From Quercus robur (taxonomy: Eukaryota; Streptophyta; Magnoliopsida; Fagales; Fagaceae), in assembly GCF_932294415.1 (NCBI RefSeq), contig NC_065543.1, positions 45,285,777 through 45,349,776 of the forward strand: DNA of 64,000 bases, read 5' to 3'. The position numbers and the translations under genes are program-made. The notes under the pieces are model-generated. The model saw only the letters and a list, made by a program, of their open reading frames with translations. It had not been told where the DNA came from and made no database searches. Shown piece by piece: positions 45,011 through 56,715 of the stretch (the stretch's first letter is position 1; each line of letters begins with the position of its first letter).

Positions 45011-45715
45011 GTTAGGATTTTAGAATCCTTGTTTGTATTAGCAAACATGTGAATCAAAATATGTCTTATTATAGTCTTTAAATTCTATAAGTGTGTCAAG
45101 ACTGATTCTCAAAATTCTACAATTTAGTATGTATGAAAGAGAATTTTGGAAACTTACATGCTTGATCAATTGAAATGAATATAAACCAATCGAACTACGC
45201 CTTCAATGAAACAGATTTTCAACCCACTAGCCCATTAAGTGATTAGGGATTATAGTTCTACTTGACCTAATATATAAAGAAAACCCTAATGCATGTTTAT
45301 TAAGACTTTGAAGATGTAGTTTTTGAGATCTAAAAGATTGTGTGTCTTTTGTATTCAAAGTTACTACCAGTGTTTATTTTGCATTCAATCTAAACTGGTA
45401 GATCTAAAGTTGCTACATACCAGTCAAACAAAGTGCCAGATCTAAATTGTCAAGGGTGATCTTGAAGTTGAGGATTGAGGGTTCACAATATTGCAGTGAG
45501 TTGCTATCATAGACATTTATGGATTTTAGAACTCGGTTTGGTAACTATAGTTAAATTTACGAATAATAGGGTTATTTAGTCTCTAAACTTCTATTTGATT
45601 GTGAATTTTCTTCCTAGGGATTGTAGGTCAAATCTCACAAGGTTTTTACTATGAAACGGTTCATTTAATTGGTTTTCCTGGATCATTATATTTTGTATCC
45701 ATTTATATTTTCATT
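45011..45715 (+). mobile_element. Candidate copia-type LTR remnant
   Basis: gaggaaattg, a PPT-like purine tract, precedes TGTTAGGATTTTAGAATC. An atatataaag TATA-like box lies near 45272, and the 3' part has gtcaaatctcacaaggtttttact and acggttcat, which resemble copia U5 sequence. The end and target duplication are unclear. Confidence 0.4.
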
Positions 45716-47060
45716 GAGCATAATATTGATAATAGTTGAAGTAACCTAAGGCTTGCATAATTGATCTAATTGAAAACTCAAGCTTAAAACTGGTTAATTA
45801 TTACTGCTTTGACATGGGTCTAAAAGAAACACCTTGAACTATGTTTCATCTCATGCCAACCAGTATACTGAACAGACACACATTCAATGGCATGGAATAA
45901 TTGGAGGCACTTATTTTCTGTTTCGTTTTATATGGATGTCAGATATGAGATATGTTATGTTGTACGTTTATCTAAACTATTGTTATTTATTGCTTTAAAA
46001 TTTATATATGTGTGTGAGCTGTGTCAGTTCTTGTATTGCTAGATTTCATTATATGAATATAGTCATATAGATATATTTGTATGTAATTTTACTGTTATTT
46101 ACTCTTTGTCTTTCTTACTTCTTTATTCCTTTTTCCTGGGCCGTTTACATTGAAACTCATTTAAGTTTTAAACAATACAAGTTAATTTGTTGCTAAAGAC
46201 TATGTGACTTACCGGGTTGATCATCCGGTGATCATGGCAAAAATAATAAATAGAGATCAAATTATCATTCCCAGTATAATGAGATTTATTAAATTATTTA
46301 AACGAGTCACGTTTATTAATCTATTAGCTAGATAAATAGAGCCAGGAGGCTAAAGAATTGTAATTTTGGTTGGCTAAAGAATTGTAATTTTGGTTTAGTC
46401 AAGTTTTGGAGGCATGTTATACTTCCTACAGGGACTTTGGTTTGGTCAATTATTTTGGTAAGCTAGCTTTTCTTTTTCTTTTTTCTTTTATTTTTAAGTA
46501 TACTGGTTTAGTTTGAGCTTGTATTTGTTTTTTATTTTTTAATATTTATGTGTTTATTTTGGTTTAAGAGTTGTTATACTAATAAAATAAATTGTTACAA
46601 TAATTTCATAATTGTAGAGATGCCAGTTTCTTATAGGTTAAAAAAAATTAATTATAAAATGAGACTATATCCGACTATAACTAAAAATAAAGATATTATG
46701 AAAATGCTATGACATAGGTGTTAATTACTTATAAATCAAAATAAAATAAAATAAATATCATATCAAGATCCACTACAACTAAAAATAAAGACATTGTATT
46801 GTAAAAATGTCGTGATATTTTGTTGTTATCAAACTATTTTCATAACTATTAAGGTATAAGTTCCTTATAGGTTAAAATAAAATAATAAAATATCAAATTG
46901 GGATTCAACACAATTGAAAATAAAAATATTGTGAAAATGTTGTAGTATGTTGTTGTATTACTAGGTGGTAGCTTGGTTGTTTTGATTTAGTTAAATTTGG
47001 AGAGTCAAAATTCACTATTTCATGCATAGTTTTTTTAGGCTAGCTTTTTTTGTTCCCTTT
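45716..47060. other. AT-rich spacer with degenerate ~110-bp repeats
   Basis: About 46620-46960 holds three diverged units built on ttataggtt, aaaataaaataa, caactaaaaataaagacatt and gaaaatgt. A 24-base exact tandem (aaagaattgtaattttggtt core) is near 46350. No gene seen. Confidence 0.45.
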
Positions 47061-47067
47061 TTTTTTG

Positions 47068-47160
47068 GGTAAAATTCAAATTACACCCCTAAAGTTTGGG
47101 GTGACTGGATTTTACACTCCAAAATTTCGGAAACTTGATTTTACACCTTGAAATTTGGTT
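47068..47160. mobile_element. Terminal region of a Mutator-like element
   Basis: gggtaaaattcaaattacac followed by ccctaaagtttggggtg is a terminus type I associate with plant MULEs. It lies 1.1 kb upstream of the transposase N-terminal relic. The matching distal terminus was not found. Confidence 0.4.
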
Positions 47161-48133
47161 CCGTTAGCAATTCACACCCTACGGTCAATTTCTGTTGTTA
47201 AGTGACACATGTGCATGTTAACGTGTTTTATTTTTGCCAAATCAGCCCAAAAACTACATCGTTTCAATGAAAAATAAAAACTTACATGGCACTATGCAAA
47301 CTGTATTGTTTTCCCTAAGCTAAAACACAAAAAATACAATCCTAAAACTACATCATTTTAGCCTAATTCTAAAATCTTAAATTAGTGAATCATCAGCTAT
47401 TCTCGTCTATCTGAGCAAGCCTCATTGTGAACCCATCCACCTGAAAGGTACCGACTCATTGTGAACCCATTATCGCAGTGGCAGCGAAGACAGCGGCTCT
47501 TGTGAACCCAGGCAATGGCAGTGGTGGTGGCTCTAGGCAGCCTCAGTGGCCACATCCACAGTAAAACCAAATAAACCCAACCGTGAGCTCCTCTTCTTGT
47601 GTGATTGATTTGTTGATTGGGTTTGGTGGGGGGTTTTTGTATAAATGTTTAGGTGATTGATTTGTTGCTGGAACTGTCTATTTGTGTATGATTTAAATTC
47701 ATTGTACAACTTGCTTCTTTATTGAAACTGTGTGTGTTTATGGTGAAGTTTGTTTTTCTTTGATTTTTTTTTTTTTTTTGGTTTCTGTATCACTTTGAAT
47801 ATTGTTGATTGGGATTAGTTTTGTATTATTTTGTTGTCAATGGATTATAATATAGTTGGTTGTATTTTGTCTTGTTCTAGTTACTTTATTGATTTTTATT
47901 TTTGGTGGGTCTACTTGTTAGATGATGATTAGCTATATGCGTTGACTAGTTTAAAATAATGTGTATTTTTAATTGGTAAACTAACCGAGTGCATGGTTGT
48001 GGTCCAAGTGAGCAGTACATGTGTTGTGCTTCATGCCTACATGTATGTTTTGTTGCATTTATGTGTGTTTTATATTTTAGTAATATATTAATTAAATATT
48101 ATATTTTAGTAATGCATTTATATGTGTGTGCAG

Positions 48134-48603
48134 GACATTGAATATGGATCAAATATTTGATATGTGTATACATCATGGAGAGGTATTCATTACACATAGT
48201 GATACACATGTTGAATATGTTAAAGGGACTGAATCAAGGGTCTTTGATGTTGATATTGGCAATCTTTTTTTTTCTTTTTTTTTTTTCTTTTTTTTTGGTG
48301 ACAGAGACACTCTTGCTGTTTTTAATATGCCTAAATATGCCAAAAATCTTGGTATTACGAATGTAGTAGAATTTTTTTACCAGATTCCTTAGATGGAACT
48401 TCGTAACAGCTTATGTCCATTGAATAAAAATGGTGATGTTAGGGCCCTATGTGACTGGTTAGAATTTGCACTTGAAAAGTTAATACACATATGTGAAGCA
48501 TGTTGAACAATCTGTTGAGGAACAAGTTGATGAGGATCAAGGTAATGAAGGTGATGATGAGCATGAGTGTTATGAAGAAGTTGATGAAGGGGTTGGATAT
48601 TGA
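48134..48603 (+). pseudogene. MULE transposase N-terminal (PB1-like) relic
   Basis: Preceded by a plausible acceptor (gtgtgcag), the frame starts MDQIFDMCIHHGEVFITHSD and continues HVEYVKGTESRVFDVDIGN and NLGITNVVEFFYQIP, then NKNGDVRALCDWLEFALEK and a Glu/Asp-rich tail. This HHGG..Y..G....D.D..S pattern matches the PB1-like N-terminal domain of plant MULE transposases. It is broken by a T-rich insertion at ~48266-48297, a TAG at 48390-48392 and a frame change near 48490. The catalytic part is absent. Confidence 0.6.
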
Positions 48604-48784
48604 CTTTAACAAATAGGTTTTAAAAAACTATCATTCCAAATAAATATTCATATATTGAATTTTTTCTCTAAGTTTAAGTACAATGTTTTATACTCTTCAA
48701 ATAGAAGTTTTGTGTTAATTTTCTCACTCAGGCTTCTCACTCAAGTCAGCACATGCCTTGCAGCCAAACTAGTGATTATTAAGA

Positions 48785-48943
48785 ATGTCATATCACTTCA
48801 AAGTAAATGTTATGTTCTACTAAATTGATTGTTTAGAATGTCACATCACTTCAAAGCAAATGTTATATTCTACTAAATTGATTATTAAAAATGTCATATC
48901 ACTTTGAAGTAAATGTTATGTTGTACTAAATAAATTATTTAGT
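48785..48943 (+). repeat. 53-bp tandem repeat, three copies
   Basis: Units begin atgtca(t/c)atcact at 48785, 48838 and 48891, and contain aaatgttat..tctactaaattgatt. Confidence 0.9.
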
Positions 48944-48980
48944 GGGACTATGTATATGGTCGTGGGAGCCAGGACCTATA

Positions 48981-49015
<35 letters not shown>

Positions 49016-49618
49016 ATTTGCTTCTATATTCTATTATATATAAAAGGACTGTTAAGGTGCTTGTATTTGGCAAAATGATTATAGAAAGGATTAAACGGCA
49101 CGAGTCATGTGTGTTGCGTTTTGTTTTTGCTCTTTCTGAGGGTTGTTTTGTCATTTTGTTCACATTTTTAAACTTATCCATTGCACTTGCTTTGATAGAC
49201 AAGGAAGTCAAAAGATAAGAATTGTGGTCTTTAATTACTTCCATAGATATGAGGAGAGAGAATGGATAGAAGAGATGAGAGACAAATAGAAAGTCTGGGA
49301 AGAAGAATAGTATCAACTCATATTTTCGAGAAGTTCATTCACTTACTCAGTCCCCATTTCAGTAACCTCTCTTAACCAGTCATCACTCTCAATTGTTTGT
49401 CTCTTGCCTTTAAGCAACTCTGATTTATTTTGGCATTGATCATTTTTTTAATTATAAATTTCTTTCATGCATGTGTAATTATCGGTTGGATTTGTATAGA
49501 TGATATTGCCATTGGGTTTTGTAGTTGATGGATTACCTTGTGAATTAGATTTATTGTTTGAAATTTTAGTTATTTAGTCCAAAAAATATGTCCTTTCAGC
49601 CACATCTCTATAACCTCT

Positions 49619-50362
49619 TGTAGGGGCAAGATTTGGAGCCTAAGCCCAAACGTATGGAATCTTGGTCTAATAAGCTCAATACAATGAATTTTGTAGAGTA
49701 TGGGTCAAAGAACTAAGTCTAGATGAGTTGGGCAACGGCTAGCATGGAGTTAAAAATCAATCAAACACAAATAAAAGCCATTATTGCCAAAGGATATTCG
49801 GTCCGAGGAGTCCAGAATTTGATGTATACAGATCACAATATTAAGATCGTTTAGCATGCTACAGTATTCTCTCTCACTCTTTTTTCTGCCTCCTTTCTTC
49901 ATGGGAGCTCTTCCACATTATATAGCTCTTTTCTGGTTATCTGGACCTTACACTTGTTGATCATCTGGATCTCCACTTGAGTACCCATCCCATCAGATAC
50001 CTCTTTCAGCACTCTATGAGTTGTGGTAGCCAAGACAGCACTGTTCAAGAGTCTTCTCCACATTAATGCGACCAGAAAAGTAGCTGCAGTGTATTTAATG
50101 TGGTGGTGACAGCTTTTCCTTAGATATTTTAAGTTTTCTTCCCTCTCACGTGTTCAGGGGGTGCATCTCAATTGCTAGAGTACACACCTGGTCTGCGTTT
50201 GCCGTGTCCGAGGAGGAGTTCCTCCTCGGACCTTCTTCCCTCTATCCCACTGATGATACTTGTAATGTGGATCATCTAAGTCGTATTCTCCTCCTTGGAC
50301 TTGTTAGTGTTCTCGGACAAGGCCCAAGACCCAATACATTATTTTGGGCCCTAGCCCCTACA
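49619..50362. mobile_element. Solo LTR (TGTAGGGGC..GCCCCTACA) with target duplication CCTCT
   Basis: A 744-bp segment with CCTCT at 49614-49618 and 50363-50367. The terminal nonamer TGTAGGGGC is exactly inverted at the end. It is related to the LTR at 17015-17698. The open frame at 50150 is internal to the LTR and not a gene. Confidence 0.88.
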
Positions 50363-50367
50363 CCTCT

Positions 50368-52870
50368 CTAAGGTAAAAAGCCTGTGTCTCCTCTAGTGGA
50401 TTGTGTTGGGTCTTTTTATTTTTATTTTTTTAATATCAGTTTATTTATTTCATAAAAGGTAGTTATTTGGATAATTAGGAAATAATAATCACCCATAATG
50501 TTTATTATGTTGTAGTTTCTTCAATATTTGGATGCATTCAAATAGGAGTAATTTCAAGTTATTAGGAAGTAAGTACCTTTGGATATTGGATATCAAATTT
50601 TTAATGATTGTGCATTTTATATATTGGCTGTATAAGATTTCTTATTCAATTTGTTCAATGAATAAGGAATTTAAATGATTGCTACGAAAGATATCTTTTT
50701 AGTGGTAGGTTTTGGTTTAGAGATTATAAAATCAGAATTAACACTTTTTATGACTGTGTTGTTAAATAAATTTTATATCTGATAGTATAATGAGTTATTG
50801 TGTAATGACAATATATCTGACAGAGGAATTTTGCATTTTATACAAAGATGATGAACTTTAGAGATAAGGTCTGCATCAGCTCTCAACTCAAGCAACCTCA
50901 CTTCCTTTTTTGCTCAAAAATTACATTGGATCATTGATTTTTAGTTTATAGTATTTGATTAGTTGTTGACAAATTGAATATAGAGAAAAGGAAATGTTTG
51001 ATATTTGTAACTTATTTGGGGCTTTTTTTTTTCATGATATAAAGTTTCATTGCTAATAAGGTATTGTCGTATAGATTCACAGTCTCTGTACTCTGTTGCT
51101 ATTGCTTTTGGTTTTAAAGAAAAATCCAATGCTTTCTGAATTCCACAGTCCAGGTGATTCTTATTTCTATTTTCCTTACATTGATTTTTTTTGGTTCTCT
51201 TTGAATATTTTTCAATATTTTTGGCATTATCAATCTATGTATCTTTTGGTTGATTGTTTTTTCAACAACTTGTTGGCTATTGAAACATCTGTAGAGATTA
51301 ACATTACTATTTGGGCATTTATTCTTAGGGGTTCACATTCTCTGTACTCTATTGTTAGGTATTGATATCAGCCGATTTCCTTTATCCCTTTTTTTTTTGC
51401 CTTGTTTCCCCACAGATCCCAAAATTCAATGAAATCCTATGCTTAAAAATTACCTTGGGTAGTTAATTTTCAAGCTCTTTGGTGGATTTTGATTTGTGAA
51501 TGGTTCTGTGGTGATAGAAACTTCTTTTTTTTTTTTTTTTTTTTTTTTTTTGAGAAACGAGGTGATGGAAACTTAATTAGAATGTGATAGAGAGTCTTTA
51601 TAACTTTTTTTCAATCTATTTTGCATGGTGTATATTTGTTCATTTCATCATGCATATCAATTTCTATGACTTTGAAGTTTAATCTAATTTTAATATTTGA
51701 TCTAGTTTCAAGGTGAGATTGAAGCTACAAGTTCAAAAGAAATACATTTTATATTCTTTAGGCCCTATTTCTTTTTTGTAAGCTCGTTTTTCATAATGCT
51801 GTGTAATATTACATGCTTTTTACTTAAGCACTTATATATTTTTGTTCAAGTTACTTGACATTTATTTATGTCTTATTCATGTTGCTTATCTTTTCTCTAG
51901 AATCTAATATGACTTTACTTTTGCAAACCAACAAAAAGATTAGTAAAAACAAAGAGAACTGAGTCTACTCCTCTAGGCTGAGCTCAAATATTCCATTTAT
52001 CGACACCACTCAAGTATCAATGATAGCATCTTTAGATACAATTAAGCTTAGAGGTCTTGTATTTGCTCACTATTTTATGATGTAGAAAGTGTAAATTTTT
52101 GGCTATCTTTGAAACATTGATCTCTCATGCACACCGAACTACCATTGTATATAAATTATTAGTGCTCTCATTCTAAATGATATAGAGAAATTAATTAAAA
52201 TCAAAAATTTTTTTTTTTTTTTTTGAGAATCATAATATTATTTATTATTAATATTTTTTAATAGTAATTTACACGTAGCTGGCCCTGAAAGAAAAATATT
52301 TGGTCCCCCAACTGTCCATGCCTCACTCTCTCCCCCCTTCAAGTGCAACACGTCCGCCAAAAAGATTTGTTGGCTATATCCACTTGTAGTCTTTGTACCA
52401 TGTTATGTGATGGTTGTAGCTTTTGTTGTATCACTACACTAGGTGGTAGCTTGGCCGTTTTTGTTTTTGTTTTTGTTTTTGTTTTCTTCTGAAAGCTTGG
52501 CCGTTTTAATGTTTGGTCCCATGTCAGTTCTATTCTTAGTAGTGTCTTGTTAGTTTTTTTTTTTTTTTTTTTTTTTTTCCTTCATGTTAACAAGTGCATT
52601 TAGAATAATAATTAATAATTTATTTTAAAAAAAATTTGATATCATTTTTATGAAAAATAAAAAAATTATAAAAATATTAATTACTTTTTTTTTTCTACTA
52701 TCATAAATTTTTTTTTTTAATAAAGTATTAACAATTACATCTCTTAACATTTTTCTTAATTTTTTAACGTAAGCACTATTTGTGAGTCCCATCAGTCCCA
52801 TGTGCCTTTTTCTTTTAGCTTTTTCTGTATACTTTAATGCTTTCAGCTAAAAAGCTTTCCTCGTTTAGTC
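50368..52870. other. AT-rich spacer
   Basis: No gene recognised. It has several T runs and short non-conserved open frames. Confidence 0.4.
51510..51574 (-). mobile_element. 37-bp T-run/GAGAAAC insertion with 14-bp target duplication
   Basis: ggtgatagaaactt (51510-51523) and ggtgatggaaactt (51561-51574) match at 13 of 14. They flank an insert that on the minus strand reads TCGTTTCTC followed by a long A run. Confidence 0.55.
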
Positions 52871-52874
52871 TAAA

Positions 52875-53045
52875 GTGAGCACTGAAAATGCCTTACAAAC
52901 TATTGGTTTTTATCAGGAGAATGCGAGCAATGCATTACTGGCGGGGCCTGATTTGATTCATTGGAAGATTCTCTCTGAATGTGTACCCTTTGTAATGGCA
53001 GGGAGGAGACAGAAGACCATTTGTTTCACAATCGTAAAAGCATTC
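52875..53045 (+). pseudogene. LINE reverse-transcriptase zinc-binding (zf-RVT) relic
   Basis: The frame near 52979 reads CTLCNGREETEDHLFHNRKS. C-x2-C followed by E-E-T-x-D-H-L-F is the hallmark of the zf-RVT domain at the C-terminal end of plant LINE polyproteins. The upstream part is in another frame (DLIHWKILSE), so it is frameshifted, and no reverse transcriptase core remains. Confidence 0.6.
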
Positions 53046-53164
53046 TTATCGAGAATACTGGAGGGGTTTGGATACGTGTTGCATTTGTGCCCTCTGCGTT
53101 TCCTCCGTTTTTACTTACTTTTTTTTTTTTTTGTTTTTTTGCTGCAGCACTCATTTCAGGAGAC

Positions 53165-53359
53165 AACGGTTACTGTTTATATACTGTTTATAAACAGCAA
53201 CTACAACTTTTGACTAATTTAACTCACAAATCTTTCTTTTTATTAACTTTTTCATTAAAAATGAGTCCCTCGGTATTATTTATATATTTAAAAATTATTT
53301 TGATACAGTATTTTCAGTTTTCAGTTTCAGCAAAATAAGTTCTATTCAAATAAACCCAC
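53165..53359 (-). mobile_element. hAT-like MITE, minus orientation
   Basis: The right end (reverse complement TGGGTTTATTTGAATAGAAC) followed by TTGCTGAAACTGAAAACTG matches the family. The left boundary is uncertain. It forms an inverted pair with the next element. Confidence 0.55.
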
Positions 53360-53398
53360 TAAATATATTAGCATTTATCATTAAACATCAAATATTTT

Positions 53399-53705
53399 AG
53401 GGTTCATTTAGATATGAAAATTGAAAACTGAAAACTGAAAAATACTGTAACAAAATAATTTTTAAATATATAAATAGTACCGTATGACTCATTTTTAATG
53501 AAAAAGTTACTGGAAAGTGAAATTTATGGGTCTATAAACAGTGCATGGTGTGCACTGATTTGCTGAAAAGAGTGAGAAAAGTCAAACTTTGCGGCTACTA
53601 TTCATGAACAGTGGCCGTAAGTCTCACAAACGCGTGCAAAAAAAAAAAAAAAAAAAAAAAGGCAGACGCAGACGCTGGGTTTTTTAGCCCAATCCAAACG
53701 TAACC
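53399..53705 (+). mobile_element. hAT-like MITE, plus orientation
   Basis: gggttcatttagatatg at the left pairs with aatccaaacgtaacc at the right. The interior has ggctactattcatgaacagt, a palindromic core also present in the DSS1-intron hairpin and at 60735, plus an A run. Confidence 0.6.
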
Positions 53706-56160
53706 TTATTTTTTTTACAACTTCATTTAAATATTATTTCTTTATTCTTTCTTTATATTTTCAAATAACTACCATTAACTACCATGTTTTGTACCCAGCA
53801 ACAACCCTCAAAATAAAGCCTCTACATATGCATGTCACTCAAAATTTTTCACTTGCCAAGTCTGCATTACTACATGAATCACATACACAAGATCTTCCCA
53901 TCACATTTTTCTCTGAATAGAAATCACATAGCTTTCTATTCTGATACCAAGTGACAATAGAATATTACTAGTACCATAAAACAGAATTCAAACAGTTTAG
54001 ATAACTAGTTTAAGTAGAAGTTGAGCCTCATCAACGGTCTAATTCAGACAATGCTTTGAACTTGAAGATGGTTGTCTTGAACCTGCCCTTGCCTTCAGAT
54101 TTGAAGGGTACTTTTAAGGTGTCTTTAGCAGCAAATGCTTCACCAAGTTATCTGCAAAAAATTATTTACAGTTAAAGATAAAACTACCTTCAAGACAACA
54201 AATGAAGAGCAAATGAAGAGCAATTGGTCATTTACAATCTCTAACTATCAAATTGACATTAATTAAAGGATAACAATACATAATGCCATGTCCAACTGTC
54301 CAAACTTTGATTCTATTTTCAATGTGGGTGTTTAGCTCACAATACCAAGTAAGGGTTTCTTTTTAATTTTATATTTAGAGATGGAACCATTCAAAAGCAA
54401 TAATATTGTAGTTTAAGCTTCTCTTCAGGAGATTGAAATAAAAAATGGAAAATCTGTAGACTTATCAACACATAGCAACTATCAGCATCAAAGAAGTTGA
54501 CTTTGCTTCTAAAGAATTAGTTACAGATCAGTTTCTTCAAGGACAATCATAAAATCCTGATGGAGAAAGAGTGGTAAGTCAATTCAAGTCCTAAACAACT
54601 TCTTATTCAACTTTGGAGTTGGCAAATAAAATGTTTACAAGTTTAAACCACAACACATATGGCAACAAATTAATTCAATAATTTGTACTTCAAATGAACC
54701 CCAACAGTTCAGGAACTTGGCTTATGTGTTTTAGGCAGATGTCATCATGACTAGGAAAGAAACTGATCTCTCATTGCAAAGCATAATGTTACAGGATCTG
54801 TCATAGCAGATATCAGAAAATAAAACTTCATATCCATAGCAGGTATCACTCTAGTGTTTTGGTTATACTGCAAAAAAAGAATTGAATACTAATAATTAAA
54901 AACATATGTTAGACAAGCATGAGTTTGCATATTTGAGCCTAACCCAATAACAACATGCATCAAGAGACAAGAACAATGAAAAATTGGCCTCGATTACCAC
55001 TGATAGTATCGCGGAAACAATTTTTTTCATAAAAAATCGAATGCCCTAATAGCTTAATCTTCTTTTAACTATGTTCATGAAACCACAATTTCATGTTGTA
55101 TATGCAGCATGTCAAAAATCTGTCTCCACTATTTCCAACTAAATAACTCTCTTCATACTATTTTTCAAAGGGATTTACCTTGTATGATACTTTATGAAAT
55201 TAATGGATAGAGATGCATTTTTTTGCAGTGGTCAAAACTTTTCCTTATTATATATTTCCATAAAGAAAAAAATATGCATAACTAAATGCAACCTCTAATG
55301 TACTGATGACTAAGAGATAGTTGATTATTTAACTCCTTTTTCCCCATTAATCTTTTGTGGGAAATCCAAACAAATAGGCTACATTTTCACCAAAGCCTAA
55401 GTATGTGATAACAGTCAATGAACTATAACAAGAACAAGAACTGAAAATTGAGCAGAAATTGAGTGTGTTTGTGTTCCTAACTATCAGTGAAGTCAGAGAC
55501 ACTTTCAACTCTGAAAATACAACAAGAATGCTTTCCAATATATCATCATGATAAATTCCACAAAAACATTTCAAAAAGAAACAATTAAAGATTCAGACTA
55601 AAATCATAGAAAGATTGACAGATATAACTAACCTGTTTGGAGTTGAATCGGCTAGAAGTTTTGCGCCAATCGATGATGAACTTGTGACAAACTTGTGACA
55701 GCAATACAAGACCCACAAAATCCCTAACCCAAAACAACACCTAAATGGAAGCCTGACTCGTGGAGCTTCAGTCTAACCCAAATGGAAGCCTAATCCCCTC
55801 CCTTGAATCTTTGGTTTTGAGATGAGAATATGGGTTTCAAAACTGGGATTTTGGGTTTGGTCAGGGAGAGAAGAGTGGGTTCGGTATGGGTTCACTCAGA
55901 GGAAGAAGAGGCTGTGTTTGTGATGGTGGTTCGGTCAGAGGGAGTAGTGAAGCGGAGATGGGTTTGACGGCGTGGATTGAGGGAAGGGAAGAGCAGCTTG
56001 GGTTGAGGGAGAATGAAGAAAATAAAAATAAAAAATAATAATAATAAAAAAAAAGGAGGGGAGGCAAAGGCGTAGGCATGGGAGAAAGAGAGAACTAGAA
56101 AAAAAAAATGAGGAAAACCAGTGGAGATAGGCGCAAAAAGGAAGCGGGTGGAAGGGAAAG
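53706..56160. other. Spacer with an unidentified minus-strand exon-like fragment
   Basis: The minus-strand segment 54151-54031, after a TTTTGCAG acceptor-like site, encodes GEAFAAKDTLKVPFKSEGKG and FKTTIFKFKALSELDR before a stop. However, the frame carries a TAA right after the putative splice site, so it is broken or mis-spliced here. A GTTAGT donor-like site lies at 55632 on the same strand. I cannot name a family or build a gene. Confidence 0.3.
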
Positions 56161-56166
56161 TGATTA

Positions 56167-56167
<1 letters not shown>

Positions 56168-56211
<44 letters not shown>

Positions 56212-56216
56212 ATATA
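56168..56216. repeat. (AT)n microsatellite
   Basis: About 48 bases of alternating AT with one interruption. Confidence 0.9.
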
Positions 56217-56404
56217 GTTATATTTTTTTTTACAATCTTGCTACTGTGGGCTGCTAGAGATAGTAGTTCATTGTAGTCGGATTGCAAATTTTATGGGATT
56301 TAAAAGTTTTGATGGAGCATGTTTTTTAACATTAACATGCTAAAATTTAGCATTTATACCATTCAGCATTCTTAATGAGAATGCTCTAATGTGCATCAGT
56401 ATGT

Positions 56405-56715
56405 TGCATTAACATTGTGGGACACAGTACATCATACCAGGATCTATCATATGCTGGTTATTTTTATGGCTTGACTGACTAATGTGACCAAGAAGAGTAC
56501 AAAATCTTCTCTAAGGTGCTGGTGGGCAATGTGGATCCGCATAAATAGAGGAGTTCGAAGGAATTAGTGTTAATACTTTATCCATTAATTTCACATCCAA
56601 GTCTTAATCTATAGGCACAAAGAAGCTGGGTAGGTAGGAAAGGACAGGGAGTGGCCCAAATCCAGATATAACCATATAATCAGCACACCCATATGACTAT
56701 ATGAGTACCAATCAT
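56405..56715 (+). repeat. Local duplication, copy 1
   Basis: catcataccaggatctatca, ggttatttttatggcttga, tctaaggtgctgg, gtgttaat..tttatcca, catccaagtct and gtaccaatcatatca recur in order at 58090-58665. The left 10-20 bases include a gagaatgctct transposon end near 56380. Confidence 0.7.

Noticed and set aside
50150..50371. Open frame with FRGCISIARV..
   Set aside because: It lies inside the solo LTR 49619-50362 and matches non-coding LTR sequence of the 17-kb copy.
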